Assembly: GCA_900465685.1 (NCBI GenBank)
Contig: UEGR01000016.1
Location: 213,258 to 277,257 of the forward strand
Length of the DNA: 64,000 bases
Origin: Hyphomicrobiales bacterium
Lineage (GTDB): Bacteria > Pseudomonadota > Alphaproteobacteria > Rhizobiales > Rhizobiaceae
Direction: 5' to 3'
The position numbers were made by a program, and so were the translations under genes. The notes below the pieces were generated by a model that saw only the letters and a program-made list of their open reading frames with translations, was not told the DNA's origin and made no database searches. Within the stretch, counting starts at the first letter, position 1, and the number at the start of each line of letters is the position of its first letter. Positions 34,296 to 43,293 of the stretch are shown in pieces.

Positions 34296-35434
34296 TGCGC
34301 GATCCTCACCTTGCCATCGATGATCTGGGCAATCACAAAGGGATTGACGGCAATGCCCTGATGATTGTCAGCCGCGAAATTATAGGTGCCTGTTGTGCCT
34401 TGAAAATTGGTGATCTGCTCCAGGTTCTGGCGTACCGATGGACCTTCGAAGGACTTACCCTTTTCGATTGCTGCCACCGTGAGCATCACACCGTCCCAGC
34501 CACGCGACGCCCAGTTCGGATCGCGATCAGCGAATTTCTTACGCCACGGATCAAGGAAGGTGCCGATAGCCTGCTTGAGCGGACCGTCCGGGTAGGCTTC
34601 GAATACCTGAGACGGCGATGCAACGAAGAAGAACCTGTCACCCAGAACCTCGGCGACTGGCTTGAAGACGGCCAGATCTTCCAGACTGGTCAAAAGCAGC
34701 ATGTTCGAACCAAGCTGCTTCAGGTTCTTGGCTGCCGTCAGTGTGGTACCGCCGAGGCCAATCTTGATGATTGCACCAGCACCTGCCGCCTGCATCTTGT
34801 TCAACTGTACACTGAGATCGGCGTCATCCTGCTTGTAGGCTTCCACACCCACAACTTCGATGCCGTATTTAGCAGCCGCCTTTTCAGCGACGGCCTTCTG
34901 CAACAATGCATAGGGCGTCGGATCATGCAGAACACCAATCTTGCGGATATCTGTCTTGTCACGCAGATATTCCAGACGTTTTTCGACTTCGAAACCGGCA
35001 GGCGGCAAGGTGGTGAATGCCCACTCGATCTCCTTCGGCTGCTTCGGCAAAATGGAACAGAGGATCATCGGTATTTCGCTACGCGCCGTCATGCTCGCAG
35101 CCGCAGCATTACCTGCTGATACGCAACCACTGATGAAGATGTTCGCCCCATCCGAACTCATCATCTTGCGGTAGACGGTAACGGCATCCTGTGGTTGCGA
35201 GCGGTTGTCTTCAACCACGACTTCGAGCTTGCGCCCCAATACGCCGCCCTTAGCGTTGACCGTTTCAACCGCTGTTTCAACGCCGTCGCGCCAAGCACGG
35301 TCAACAGTTGCTGCATAACCCGTCAGACCCGCCGAAATGCCGATCTTGTATACCTCTTCCGATGCGGCAGGGCCTGCAGCGAATGCGCTGAAGACAACCG
35401 CTGCCACGGCCATTTTCTTGGATATGTAAGACAT
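34292..35434 (-). CDS. Liv-type ABC transporter substrate-binding protein
   Basis: This periplasmic receptor (380 aa) has a signal peptide (MSYISKKMAVAAVVFSAFAAGPAASEE) and a Peripla_BP_6 fold: YKIGISAGLTGYAATVDRAW, then VNAKGGVLGRKLEVVVEDNR, then GANIFISGCVSAGNAAA. A strong SD (GGGAGGAG) precedes the ATG. It should define the specificity of the importer whose parts follow. The absence of a classical Leu/Ile/Val operon and the catabolic neighbours argue for a non-amino-acid ligand. Confidence 0.9.
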   Translation of the reverse strand: MSYISKKMAVAAVVFSAFAAGPAASEEVYKIGISAGLTGYAATVDRAWRDGVETAVETVNAKGGVLGRKLEVVVEDNRSQPQDAVTVYRKMMSSDGANIFISGCVSAGNAAAASMTARSEIPMILCSILPKQPKEIEWAFTTLPPAGFEVEKRLEYLRDKTDIRKIGVLHDPTPYALLQKAVAEKAAAKYGIEVVGVEAYKQDDADLSVQLNKMQAAGAGAIIKIGLGGTTLTAAKNLKQLGSNMLLLTSLEDLAVFKPVAEVLGDRFFFVASPSQVFEAYPDGPLKQAIGTFLDPWRKKFADRDPNWASRGWDGVMLTVAAIEKGKSFEGPSVRQNLEQITNFQGTTGTYNFAADNHQGIAVNPFVIAQIIDGKVRIAQ

Positions 35435-35478
35435 GAACTCCTCCCATAAGTTCGTCTGCTATTTCACTCTCTTAACCG

Positions 35479-37026
35479 TCAGGCAGGCTTGCCGAACCCT
35501 CCGCCGCCTGGCGTTTCCAGTACCACCCTGTCATTAGGCTGCATTGTGAGTTTCTTTGCTTCGCTGACCGACTTGCCATTGACGAGGAACCGCCCCGCGG
35601 CGCCGTCGGACCCGCCACCAAGCCCTTCTGGTCCCTTGTCGAGCCGGCTCGGCACAGCATTCAGAAGCCATGGCACATCGGTGCGCATGTGGAACCCGAT
35701 GGTCTGACCATCGCCACCGCGCATACGTCCTGCTCCTCCCGAACCCCGGCGCAGTTCTTTACGGTCGAAGACAATCGGCATTGCTGCTTCGAGAATTTCT
35801 ATCGGAACGGCGGCGACGCCGGTCGGATAGCATGTGGCACTGGGTCCGTGCTTTTCGGCGCGCGCGCCCATCCCGCCGGAATAATTGAACATCGACGAGG
35901 TAAACGCCTGCCCTGCATCGTTGCGACCCTGGATCTGGATCGTCCAGACGGCGCCTGATCCTTCGGCGAGTACCTGGGTTGGAATGACCTGATAGAGCGC
36001 TTTCAAAATCGGCATCGGCACATACATGCCAACAACGTGGCGCGCGTTGACGGGAGCCGGATAGCTGCAATTCACGATGGAACCTTCCGGGGCGCGGATT
36101 TCAATCGGCGCCAGTGAACCGGAGTTATTCGGAAGTTCGGGATTGAGGCAGCTGCGGATGGCGAAAGTCGAGTAGGCGTGGGTATAGTTCAACACCACAT
36201 TAATACCCGTCGCTGTCTGCATCGAACTACCGTCGAAATCGACAATGATGTTGCCTGCATCCGGATCAACGGTCACGGCAGTCTTTAGCGTGATAACCTC
36301 GCCACCGGGGACATCAAACTGAGATTCGCCGTGATAAGTGCCCCCCTTCAACTTGCGGATAGCCGCGCGGGTGGCTTCTTCGGAACGAGCGATGATTTCA
36401 TCCGACAACATCTCGATATCATCAACGCCCTGACGCTCGCACAGTGCGATCAGATGCTCGGCGGCAGCCTGACCACTTGAAACCTGTGCGGCCAGATCGC
36501 CAAACACGGCATCAGGCGTGCGAACATTACGGCGGATCATAGCCTGCAAGACAGGATTCATCACGCCACGCTCATAGAACTTGAGCGGTGGAATCCACAG
36601 CCCTTCTTCATGCACGTCACGGGCGCCAGCGCCAATGCCATAGCCCCCGATATCGGTGTGATGGATGGTCGAGCCGATATAGGCAATAAGGCGCTCACCA
36701 TTGAAGATCGGCGTCAGGATCGTGATATCGAAGAAATGCCCTGCTGAAAGCCACGGATCGTTCGTGATGAGCACATCGCCCGGTTCACACCGACCACTGA
36801 ATTCACGTACAAGATGCTGCCCCGCAAAAGCGAGCGAATTGATATGGCCCGGTGTGCCGGTATTGGCTTGCGCCACCATGCGCCCGCGCTGATCGAACAG
36901 CGCGCAGGCCAGATCGCCAGCCTCACGGACGATAGGGCTGAATGCGATACGTTGCAGCGCCTTGGCGCGTTCGGTGACAATTCCGATCAGATTTGACCAG
37001 AGAATCTCAAGTTCGATGCCGTCCAC
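35479..37026 (-). CDS. HyuB-family subunit (hydantoinase B/oxoprolinase/ketone carboxylase type)
   Basis: The protein (515 aa) is a hydantoinase_B-family subunit, which pairs with HyuA. Family features include FSPIVREAGDLACALFDQRG near the N-terminus, the metal-binding-like TNDPWLSAGHFFDITIL (about 88-104) and a C-terminal glycine-rich DRVVLETPGGGGFG. Homologues are N-methylhydantoinase, 5-oxoprolinase, and acetone or acetophenone carboxylase subunits. The GTG at 37026 has GGGAGGAAG upstream and is preferred over the TTG at 37041. It works with the HyuA-type subunit encoded just upstream. Confidence 0.9.
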   Translation of the reverse strand: MDGIELEILWSNLIGIVTERAKALQRIAFSPIVREAGDLACALFDQRGRMVAQANTGTPGHINSLAFAGQHLVREFSGRCEPGDVLITNDPWLSAGHFFDITILTPIFNGERLIAYIGSTIHHTDIGGYGIGAGARDVHEEGLWIPPLKFYERGVMNPVLQAMIRRNVRTPDAVFGDLAAQVSSGQAAAEHLIALCERQGVDDIEMLSDEIIARSEEATRAAIRKLKGGTYHGESQFDVPGGEVITLKTAVTVDPDAGNIIVDFDGSSMQTATGINVVLNYTHAYSTFAIRSCLNPELPNNSGSLAPIEIRAPEGSIVNCSYPAPVNARHVVGMYVPMPILKALYQVIPTQVLAEGSGAVWTIQIQGRNDAGQAFTSSMFNYSGGMGARAEKHGPSATCYPTGVAAVPIEILEAAMPIVFDRKELRRGSGGAGRMRGGDGQTIGFHMRTDVPWLLNAVPSRLDKGPEGLGGGSDGAAGRFLVNGKSVSEAKKLTMQPNDRVVLETPGGGGFGKPA

Positions 37027-37099
37027 GGTTCTTCCTCCCAACCGTTGCGCTGGCTCTGGCGTTGCCCGTCAAGGCGCCAGAGACCAGAGCGTCATTTCC

Positions 37100-39175
37100 T
37101 CAAGCCTGTGCTGCTTTCCTGGTCGCAACGATGCATCCAAATGCATCAATTGTTGCGACCCAGTGCGGCGGAATGGCTGTCGTGGTTTCGCGTTCCTCGA
37201 TGATCACCGGGCCATCAACAACCTGCCCAACGGCAAGATCGCTGCGCTCGTAAACCGCCACCATCTCACCATCCTGCCAGGCGTGGACCGGGCGGAAGCC
37301 CTTCGGTTCGCCAGCTGCGCTGGCCGGTTGACCAGCGGGGTGAAAGTGGATCGCCGGACCGTTGACGGTAATACGCCAGCTAACGACCTCTACAGGAACG
37401 TGCGATGGGTTGACCCCATAGAGTGTGCGATAGGCTTCCGAGAACAGTGCCTCAATAGACTGTGTATCGTGGGTCTCGCGCGGATCCTGATCGAACGTGA
37501 CGGTGACTTCGTGCTGCTGTCCGAAGTAACGCAGATCGGCACCGACGTGAATTTCAACATCAGCGGCCGCGCAACCAGCTTCCATGAGCGCCATGCGGCC
37601 CTCTTTTTCCAGTTCGCCCAGGAGCTTCTCCGTACGGTCCCAGTCGATTGCATCGAGCCGCACGAGATCACTGCGAACGAGATCAAGACGCAGCGGCGTC
37701 ACCAGCGTTCCAAATGCGGAAAGTACACTGGAGCGTGGGGGCACAATCACTGACGCGCTTTGCAAAAGCTCGGCAACGCCGCAGGCGTGCAGCGGACCAG
37801 CGCCCCCAAAGGCAAATAACGGCAAACCGCGATAGTCGACGCCCCTATCCGTTGCATGTGCTCTGGCGGCTGAAGCCATGGCTTCCGTAACCACGCGATA
37901 GATGCCGCGCGACGCCTGAACGGGGGTTGTTCCGAGACCGTCGGCAAGCTTTTGCATGGCCTTTTCCGTGGCTACGCGATCCAACTGCATTTCTCCACCG
38001 AGGAAATTCTCCGCATCGATAAGGCCGAGCATCAGATCGGCATCGGTTACGGTCGCATTCGCTCCACCCCGACCGTAGCAGGCGGGCCCCGGATTGGACC
38101 CGGCACTTTCCGGACCGACCTTCAGCAGGCCCAGTTCATCGACATGCGCAATGCTGCCGCCACCGGCACCGATTTCAATCAGGTCAATCGAAGGCACAGT
38201 AACCGGCAGACCGCTGCCTTCCTTGAAGCGATAGCGACGATCAACTTCAAACAGACCCGTCACCAGTGGCGTCCGGTTTTCAATCAGACACGCCTTGGCT
38301 GTTGTACCGCCCATGTCGAAGGACATAAGCCGATCGATGCCGAGCACCTCTGCGTAATGGCAGGCAGCGAGTGCGCCGGCGGCAGGTCCGCTCTCAATCA
38401 TGCGCACGGGGTTGCGCCCCGCAGTCTCCGCGCCGACAACCCCGCCGGAACTGAGCATGATCAGCGGTGTGTTGCCAAATCCCTCATCTCGCAGGCGGTC
38501 GCTTAGCCGACGCAGATAGGGCTGCGAGATCGGCATGGTGTAAGCGTTGACGGCGGCCGTTGATGCACGGGGATATTCACGGATCTGCGGAGCGACATCG
38601 GACGAGGTGCAGATGAACACATCATTGAGCGACCGCGACAGACGTGCAGCCACATGCGCTTCATTGGCTGCATTGACGAAAGAGTTGAGGAAACAGATGG
38701 CAACCGATTGCGCACCGCTCTTGCGAATTTCTGAAGCAAGCGTCTCAATTTCTGCATCGGAGGGTGTTTCGACAATTGATCCATCGGCAAGCGTGCGCTC
38801 CTTGATGCCGAAGGTGAGTTCCGGTGCGACCAGCGGCTCAGGAAACTCGATCTGCGGATCATACATGTCGTAACGATGCTCGTTACGGATCGACAATACA
38901 TCGCGGAACCCCTCAGTCACGACAAGCGCAGTTGGCGGGCCCTTCCGCTCGATCAACGCATTGGTGACCACCGTTGTCGCATGCACGATGACACCATCAA
39001 TTGCATCGGAAGAAATGCCAGCTTTTTTCAATACAGCGTTGACGCCACCGAAGAACCCGCTGAGCAGATCTTCATGCGTAGTCAGGGTCTTGTCGACCGA
39101 CAGACGACCGTCAGAGTTACGAAGCACGATATCGGTGAATGTTCCGCCGATATCCACTGCAAGCGAATAAGTCAT
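37100..39175 (-). CDS. HyuA-family ATP-dependent subunit (hydantoinase A/oxoprolinase/ketone carboxylase type)
   Basis: The protein (691 aa) has an actin-like ATPase fold. The phosphate-1 loop LAVDIGGTFTDIVL (about 5-18) and a second FDMGGTTAKACLIEN near the middle are both intact. The hydantoinase A core and a C-terminal domain follow. In characterised relatives this subunit phosphorylates the substrate carbonyl (oxoproline, hydantoin, or the enol of acetone/acetophenone) before ring opening or carboxylation with HyuB. The ATG at 39175 shares one base with the IclR stop (TAATG); GGAGAGAA lies upstream. Confidence 0.91.
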   Translation of the reverse strand: MTYSLAVDIGGTFTDIVLRNSDGRLSVDKTLTTHEDLLSGFFGGVNAVLKKAGISSDAIDGVIVHATTVVTNALIERKGPPTALVVTEGFRDVLSIRNEHRYDMYDPQIEFPEPLVAPELTFGIKERTLADGSIVETPSDAEIETLASEIRKSGAQSVAICFLNSFVNAANEAHVAARLSRSLNDVFICTSSDVAPQIREYPRASTAAVNAYTMPISQPYLRRLSDRLRDEGFGNTPLIMLSSGGVVGAETAGRNPVRMIESGPAAGALAACHYAEVLGIDRLMSFDMGGTTAKACLIENRTPLVTGLFEVDRRYRFKEGSGLPVTVPSIDLIEIGAGGGSIAHVDELGLLKVGPESAGSNPGPACYGRGGANATVTDADLMLGLIDAENFLGGEMQLDRVATEKAMQKLADGLGTTPVQASRGIYRVVTEAMASAARAHATDRGVDYRGLPLFAFGGAGPLHACGVAELLQSASVIVPPRSSVLSAFGTLVTPLRLDLVRSDLVRLDAIDWDRTEKLLGELEKEGRMALMEAGCAAADVEIHVGADLRYFGQQHEVTVTFDQDPRETHDTQSIEALFSEAYRTLYGVNPSHVPVEVVSWRITVNGPAIHFHPAGQPASAAGEPKGFRPVHAWQDGEMVAVYERSDLAVGQVVDGPVIIEERETTTAIPPHWVATIDAFGCIVATRKAAQA

Positions 39176-39966
39176 TATTGTTCTCTCCATCCCAAACGTT
39201 CCGAGATCCGACGCGCCGTCGCTAGGACCTCACTGACCTGTGCATCTTCCGGTGGAGCACCGATGAATTGCGTCGAGCCAACAATGGCGACGGAACCGGT
39301 GATTTCTCCACGGTGATTGAATACGGGGGCTGCCAACGCATTAACCGCAGTCAGAAGTTCATCGGCAGCGATAGCCCAGCCCTTGGCGCGAACTTCTGCA
39401 GCCTCTGCCCGCAACCGAACCGGATCGGTGATCGTCTTCGGAGTCCACACATGCAAAGGCGCGGCCAAGGTCTGGTCCATCAAGGAGGCTGCACCAAAAG
39501 CCAGCCAGACCTTGCCATGCGCCGTGGCATGGACGGACAATTCCGTGCCAGGCCGCGTGCCGAACTCAATCACGGTACGTCCGTGCAGCAAGTCCAGCAC
39601 AACAAGCTTGTTGTCGACCAGACCGCAGATCGTCACCGCTTGGCCGGTGCGTTCGCGCAAAGCCGAAAGCTCGTCGCGCGCTGCCGTCGCCACCTGAAAA
39701 CGATTGCGCACCGCCTCGCCCAGCATCAGCAGCTTAATACCCGCTTCATAACGGCTGGTTTCCGGGTCCTGACGCACGAAATCATGGCGCTGCAGGGTAA
39801 CGAGATGCCGATAAACCGTAGCCTTGTTTGCAGAAAACGCCTTCGCGATCTGCGCCAGCGTCATCGGCTGATCTTGCCCCGAAAGGAACTCCAATACGCG
39901 CAAGGCCATATCGAGCGTGCTGGTGCCAGCACCAGCCTTCCCGGTTTTGCCGGAAGCCTCATCCAT
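39175..39966 (-). CDS. IclR-family transcriptional regulator
   Basis: The protein (263 aa) has an N-terminal winged helix (TLDMALRVLEFLSGQDQPMTLAQIAKAF, ANKATVYRHLVTL) and a C-terminal GAF-like effector domain with VTICGLVDNKLVVLDLL and SVHATAHGKVWLAF. It is the first gene of the operon and translationally coupled to hyuA. A palindrome at 39982-40000 just upstream is its likely operator. The effector is probably the imported substrate or an intermediate. Confidence 0.9.
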   Translation of the reverse strand: MDEASGKTGKAGAGTSTLDMALRVLEFLSGQDQPMTLAQIAKAFSANKATVYRHLVTLQRHDFVRQDPETSRYEAGIKLLMLGEAVRNRFQVATAARDELSALRERTGQAVTICGLVDNKLVVLDLLHGRTVIEFGTRPGTELSVHATAHGKVWLAFGAASLMDQTLAAPLHVWTPKTITDPVRLRAEAAEVRAKGWAIAADELLTAVNALAAPVFNHRGEITGSVAIVGSTQFIGAPPEDAQVSEVLATARRISERLGWREQ

Positions 39967-39981
39967 CTTTTTATCCCCAGT

Positions 39982-40000
39982 CGTTTCAAATAATGAAACG
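39982..40000. promoter_or_regulatory. Palindromic operator for the IclR regulator
   Basis: CGTTTCA-AATAA-TGAAACG is a perfect 7-bp inverted repeat with a 5-base spacer, starting 16 bases upstream of the iclR ATG. IclR-family proteins often bind palindromes of TGAAAC-like half-sites close to their own start. The surrounding stretch to 40331 shows no gene. Confidence 0.6.
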
Positions 40001-40082
40001 TTGTTTTATTTATTTAAATGATTGATTGAAACCGACGAACTGTCAAGAGGCTTTAAAATACTTTATTGTTAGACGCAGATAT

Positions 40083-40118
40083 GCCCAGCCGCCCCATTTT
40101 ATATGGGCACAGCTGGGC
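40083..40118. repeat. Nested hairpin between iclR and the LysR pseudogene
   Basis: GCCCAGC (40083-40089) pairs with GCTGGGC (40112-40118) and encloses GCCCCAT/ATGGGC (40091-40097, 40103-40108). No T-run follows on either strand. It may end transcripts from the LysR pseudogene side, protecting the iclR promoter, but this is uncertain. Confidence 0.45.
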
Positions 40119-40331
40119 CTGATGTTGACCTGTTAGATGTCAGAGAACCCTATCTTCACGACCAACTATGCGTCGAACCAGTCCGTCCGGTTTCGAAGGT
40201 CGCAGAAAAAATAACCGCTATGGTGCTAGAAAGATCTCTATGACAGTTTCTGACCTTCTCCTCAGTTGTTCCCGGTCATCCCTAAAAGCGACAAAGCGGA
40301 GCTTTGCAAAGTCACAAGGAGCCAGCTTTAA

Positions 40332-41186
40332 TCAGCGATGCCACTTGCCGAGCGCAGCCTGACAACAATGGGATGCATCGATTGGTATATGAGGAAATTG
40401 GCTTGGTACTCTCCGACAACATAGAACATCGCTTTTGAGTAGTGCTTCAAGCCAATCGGCGAAGGCCTGCAATCGCCGCGAGAGATGCTGACGATGCGGG
40501 TAAAGCAGCGTTATGGGCATTGGCTCCGTACGATGGTTTAACATCACCTCAACCAGTTCCCCCGCTTTCAGGTGCCGTCTGACATCGTAGGCAGGAATCT
40601 GGATCAAGCCGAGTCCTGACAGGCAACAGGCTATATATGCTTCAGCGCTGTTGACGGTGACGCGGCCTCGCACCGGCAAAGCGCGTAGCTTGCCATCCTC
40701 ATCCATTTCCAGTCGTCGACCCGACCATTGGAGGGAGAGGCATAGTTGACGGCCCATTGGGATCCGAGATCACTGGGACTTTGAGGAGCACTATAGCGTT
40801 TCAGATAGGCGGGGCTTGCGACATTGATCAGCGACAGCTTGCCGATAGGTCGCGCTATCGGTCCCAAGTCATTTAAAGGCCCAACACACAGCACACAATC
40901 TATGCCGTCTTCTATGAGATTCACCGCACGGTCGCTGACGCCGAGATCGATTTGAGGGTAACGGTCGAGGAATTCAGGAAGTGCCGGCGCAATGATGAGC
41001 CGCCCAATACGACCGGGAATGTCGATCTTCAGTCTGCCGGAACAGGTTTTCCGCGCGCTCGATCTCGGCGATAGCACGCAGGCAACGCTCGTAAAAAGCT
41101 GCGCCGTCCTGGGTCGGTGAGACGCGACGTGTGGTGCGATGGAGCAACTGCGCGCCGACGTGGTCGCCATATTGGTAAAGGTTGTG
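40332..41186 (-). pseudogene. LysR-family regulator, frameshifted and 5'-truncated
   Basis: Parts of one LysR protein lie in different frames. From the N-terminus: end of the HTH (HVGAQLLHRTTRRVSPTQDG, GAAFYERCLRAIAEIERAENLF), then the effector domain (GRLIIAPALPEFLDRYPQIDLGVSD, DCVLCVGPLNDLGPIARPIG), then the C-terminal part (AYIACCLSGLGLIQIPAYDV, FADWLEALL). At least two frameshifts separate them. The first 20-25 residues, including most of the DNA-binding helix, are missing because the reading meets the end of an IS6-family element at about 41187. The regulator is therefore dead; its target is unknown. Confidence 0.85.
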
Positions 41187-41961
41187 CCGGCACCGTACCC
41201 TTAACCTGTGCACAGATATGTGTTGATCTATGATCTAATGATTGGGCAGATTACAGGCCAGCGATATCGTTCCAGATAGTATTGGTGACTTTGCGCAGTT
41301 CGCGATGAATCGTAGAGGTGAAGCGGTCGCGGGGAAAATGATGAATGTTGTTGATCGGGTCGTAAATGCACGCGAAACGCTGCAAGTGTCGTGTTGACTT
41401 GAAGCGTTTCATGCCCTGTTCTCGCCCTCTTATCGGTAGATGAGAATTCTCGGCCCGATTGTTCAAACTTTTGTGCGGGCGATGGTCACAGGTCGTGAGA
41501 CCGATCTCCCGATTGGCCGAAGCATAGAGCCGAGCTTATCAGTGACCATGACACGGGGAATTGCGCCCTGACATGACAGCAACTTCCGAATGAAGCGCCT
41601 CGCAGCCTTGGTATCGCGGCGTTTCTGGGCCAGAACTTCAAGCACAAAGACATCCTGATCAACGGCGCGCTACAGAAGACGTCGTTTGCCGTTGATTGTC
41701 GTGACAGCCTCATCAAGGTGCCATTTGCCACCAAGGCGCAGTGTGCGGCGACGGATTGTATCGGCGTAGTCTCGTCCGAACTTTTCAGCCCACTCGCGCA
41801 TCGTCTTGTGAGTGACGATGATCCATCTGTAAGCCAGCATGTCTTCGACCATGCAAAAGCTCAGCGGAGAGCGATAGCGGTGATAAAGCGAGGAGTAATT
41901 GTCGTGCATACCCTCTTATCCACCGTTGAGACTTACATCAAAGTTAAGGTTATGGTGCTGG
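41187..41961 (-). mobile_element. Decayed IS6-family insertion sequence
   Basis: Imperfect inverted ends are visible: CCGGCACCGTACCCTTAACC at 41187 and, read from 41961 on the minus strand, CCAGCACCATAACCTTAAC. The enclosed 775 bp is the size expected for IS6 elements and holds a broken transposase gene. No target duplication is evident. The left end abuts the truncated LysR gene, so the insertion probably inactivated that gene or a later deletion removed its 5' end. The next 97 bases (41962-42058) hold nothing recognisable. Confidence 0.75.
41251..41909 (-). pseudogene. IS6-family transposase, broken
   Basis: Successive pieces read as one IS6 transposase. The N-terminus has HRYRSPLSFCMVEDMLAYRW, then GGKWHLDEAVTTINGKRRLL with the first catalytic D, then DTKAARRFIRKLL and VTDKLGS, and finally NNRAENSHLPIRGREQGMKR with the catalytic E. 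A TAG stop replaces the usual tryptophan after RRLL, and a frameshift lies between VTDKLGS and NNRAENSH. It is not functional. Confidence 0.85.
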
Positions 41962-42073
41962 TTACGAACCAATGAGCTATAGAGCTGGAGAAAAAACAAC
42001 AGACGAGGAGGCAGCGCGACGTCTTCCACGAGGAATCGACCCTCTTCAGGTCTGACTCTGGACTTTCCCTGAT

Positions 42074-42955
42074 TTAGTGGAGAGGTTCTGTCACTAATTT
42101 ACGGTTTATCATCTCGAACTGGATCGGTGATTTATACCCGAGTGCAGAATGTCTGCGCACAGGATTATAGAAGCCGTCAATGTATTCGCCAATGGCTTTG
42201 ATTGCATCCTTACGTGTGTAGAACACAGTTCGCCATATCAGTTCAGACTTGATCGTCTTGAAGACGGTTTCCACCATCGAATTATCGTAACAATTTCCTT
42301 TGCCGCTCATGGATGGAAGCATGCTGTTCGCTTTGAGGATTTTGCGATACTCATAACTGGCATATTGGCTTCCCCTGTCCGAGTGCTGGATCAGCCCCGG
42401 CTTTGGTTGCCGGATAGCAATAGCCTTCTTCAAAGCACAGATAGCCAGATCCTTTTTCATCCGATCGCGCGCTTCCCAGCCAATGATGCGACGAGAATAG
42501 AGATCGACAACGATTGCCAGGTACAGCCAGCCTTCTGCCGTCCATATGTAACTGATATCGACACCCCATTTCTGATCCGGTCCGTCACAAGTGAAGTCCT
42601 GATCCAGAAGATTGGGAGCGACAGGCTCACCATGACTGCTGTCGGTCGTGCGTTTGAAGCGTGTTTTCTGCTGGGCTTTCATACCATTTTCACGCATCAG
42701 TCGCGCCGTGCGGTGACGACCTGCTCGAATACCTTCTTCATTCAGCTCAACATGCATGCGAGGGCTGCCATAAGTTTCACGTGACAGCACAAACTGGTTA
42801 CGAATGTGGGCCAGGATACTCATGTCATCAAGCTGGCGACGACTGGGCAAACGATGCTTCCATGCATAATAGCCGCTGATGCTGACACCTGCGAAAGCGC
42901 ACAGCCGTGACAGAGACATATGGGCCTTCTCCGTGTCGATGAACGCAAACTTCAT
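42074..42955 (-). CDS. IS3-family transposase OrfB (DDE catalytic part)
   Basis: The protein (293 aa) has an N-terminal HTH_21 region (YGSPRMHVELNEEGI) and an rve integrase core. The catalytic residues are visible in WGVDISYIWT (first D), IQHSDRGSQYAS (second D) and CYDNSMVETVFKTIKSEL (E). It overlaps orfA by four bases in the -1 frame and is normally made as an OrfAB fusion by slippage on A7G (T7 at 42988-42994 on the plus strand). Confidence 0.95.
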   Translation of the reverse strand: MKFAFIDTEKAHMSLSRLCAFAGVSISGYYAWKHRLPSRRQLDDMSILAHIRNQFVLSRETYGSPRMHVELNEEGIRAGRHRTARLMRENGMKAQQKTRFKRTTDSSHGEPVAPNLLDQDFTCDGPDQKWGVDISYIWTAEGWLYLAIVVDLYSRRIIGWEARDRMKKDLAICALKKAIAIRQPKPGLIQHSDRGSQYASYEYRKILKANSMLPSMSGKGNCYDNSMVETVFKTIKSELIWRTVFYTRKDAIKAIGEYIDGFYNPVRRHSALGYKSPIQFEMINRKLVTEPLH

Positions 42956-43233
42956 CGACTTGTCTCCCGAGCGAAGAAGGCCGTCGCTTTTTTTAGTAGG
43001 TCACGTTCCTGTCGCAGAAGTTCGTTTTCTTTACGAAGCCGGGCAAGCTCCTGGCTCATGTCCTCATGCGGACCGGAGAGTAAATCTTTCTTAGCAAAAT
43101 TGCGCCGCCAACGGTCAAGTGTTGACTTACCAATCCCAAGGTCCTCAGCAACCGATGAAATGCTTCGACCACTCGTGGTTAAAATCCGAACGGCTTCGCG
43201 TTTGAATTCTTCTGTAAATTCTCGATGCTTCAA
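42952..43233 (-). CDS. IS3-family transposase OrfA (HTH part)
   Basis: The protein (93 aa) has an HTH_Tnp_1 domain (FTEEFKREAVRILTTSGRSI, then DLGIGKSTLDRWRRNF) and a C-terminal leucine-rich coiled coil (ELARLRKENELLRQERDLLKK). It binds the IS ends and is joined to OrfB by -1 frameshifting. The slip site CTAAAAAAAGC lies about 40 bases before the orfA stop. Confidence 0.95.
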   Translation of the reverse strand: MKHREFTEEFKREAVRILTTSGRSISSVAEDLGIGKSTLDRWRRNFAKKDLLSGPHEDMSQELARLRKENELLRQERDLLKKATAFFARETSR

Positions 43234-43293
43234 TTCTAAGTCTCCTGTCAGTTTTGTCTAACAGAAGCCCTACACTTTTGAAGGGGAAGTCCA

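Larger units (their letters stand above)
42059..43293 (-). mobile_element. IS3-family insertion sequence, apparently intact
   Basis: The element is 1235 bp. The terminal inverted repeats are about 33 bp (42059-42091 and 43261-43293) with roughly three quarters of positions matching, beginning TGGACTT and ending TTCTGT inward. It is flanked by a 3-bp direct repeat, CTC (42056-42058 and 43294-43296), which fits a target duplication. It carries overlapping orfA and orfB with a -1 frameshift site. In contrast to its neighbours it shows no disabling mutation, so it is the youngest insertion here. Confidence 0.92.
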
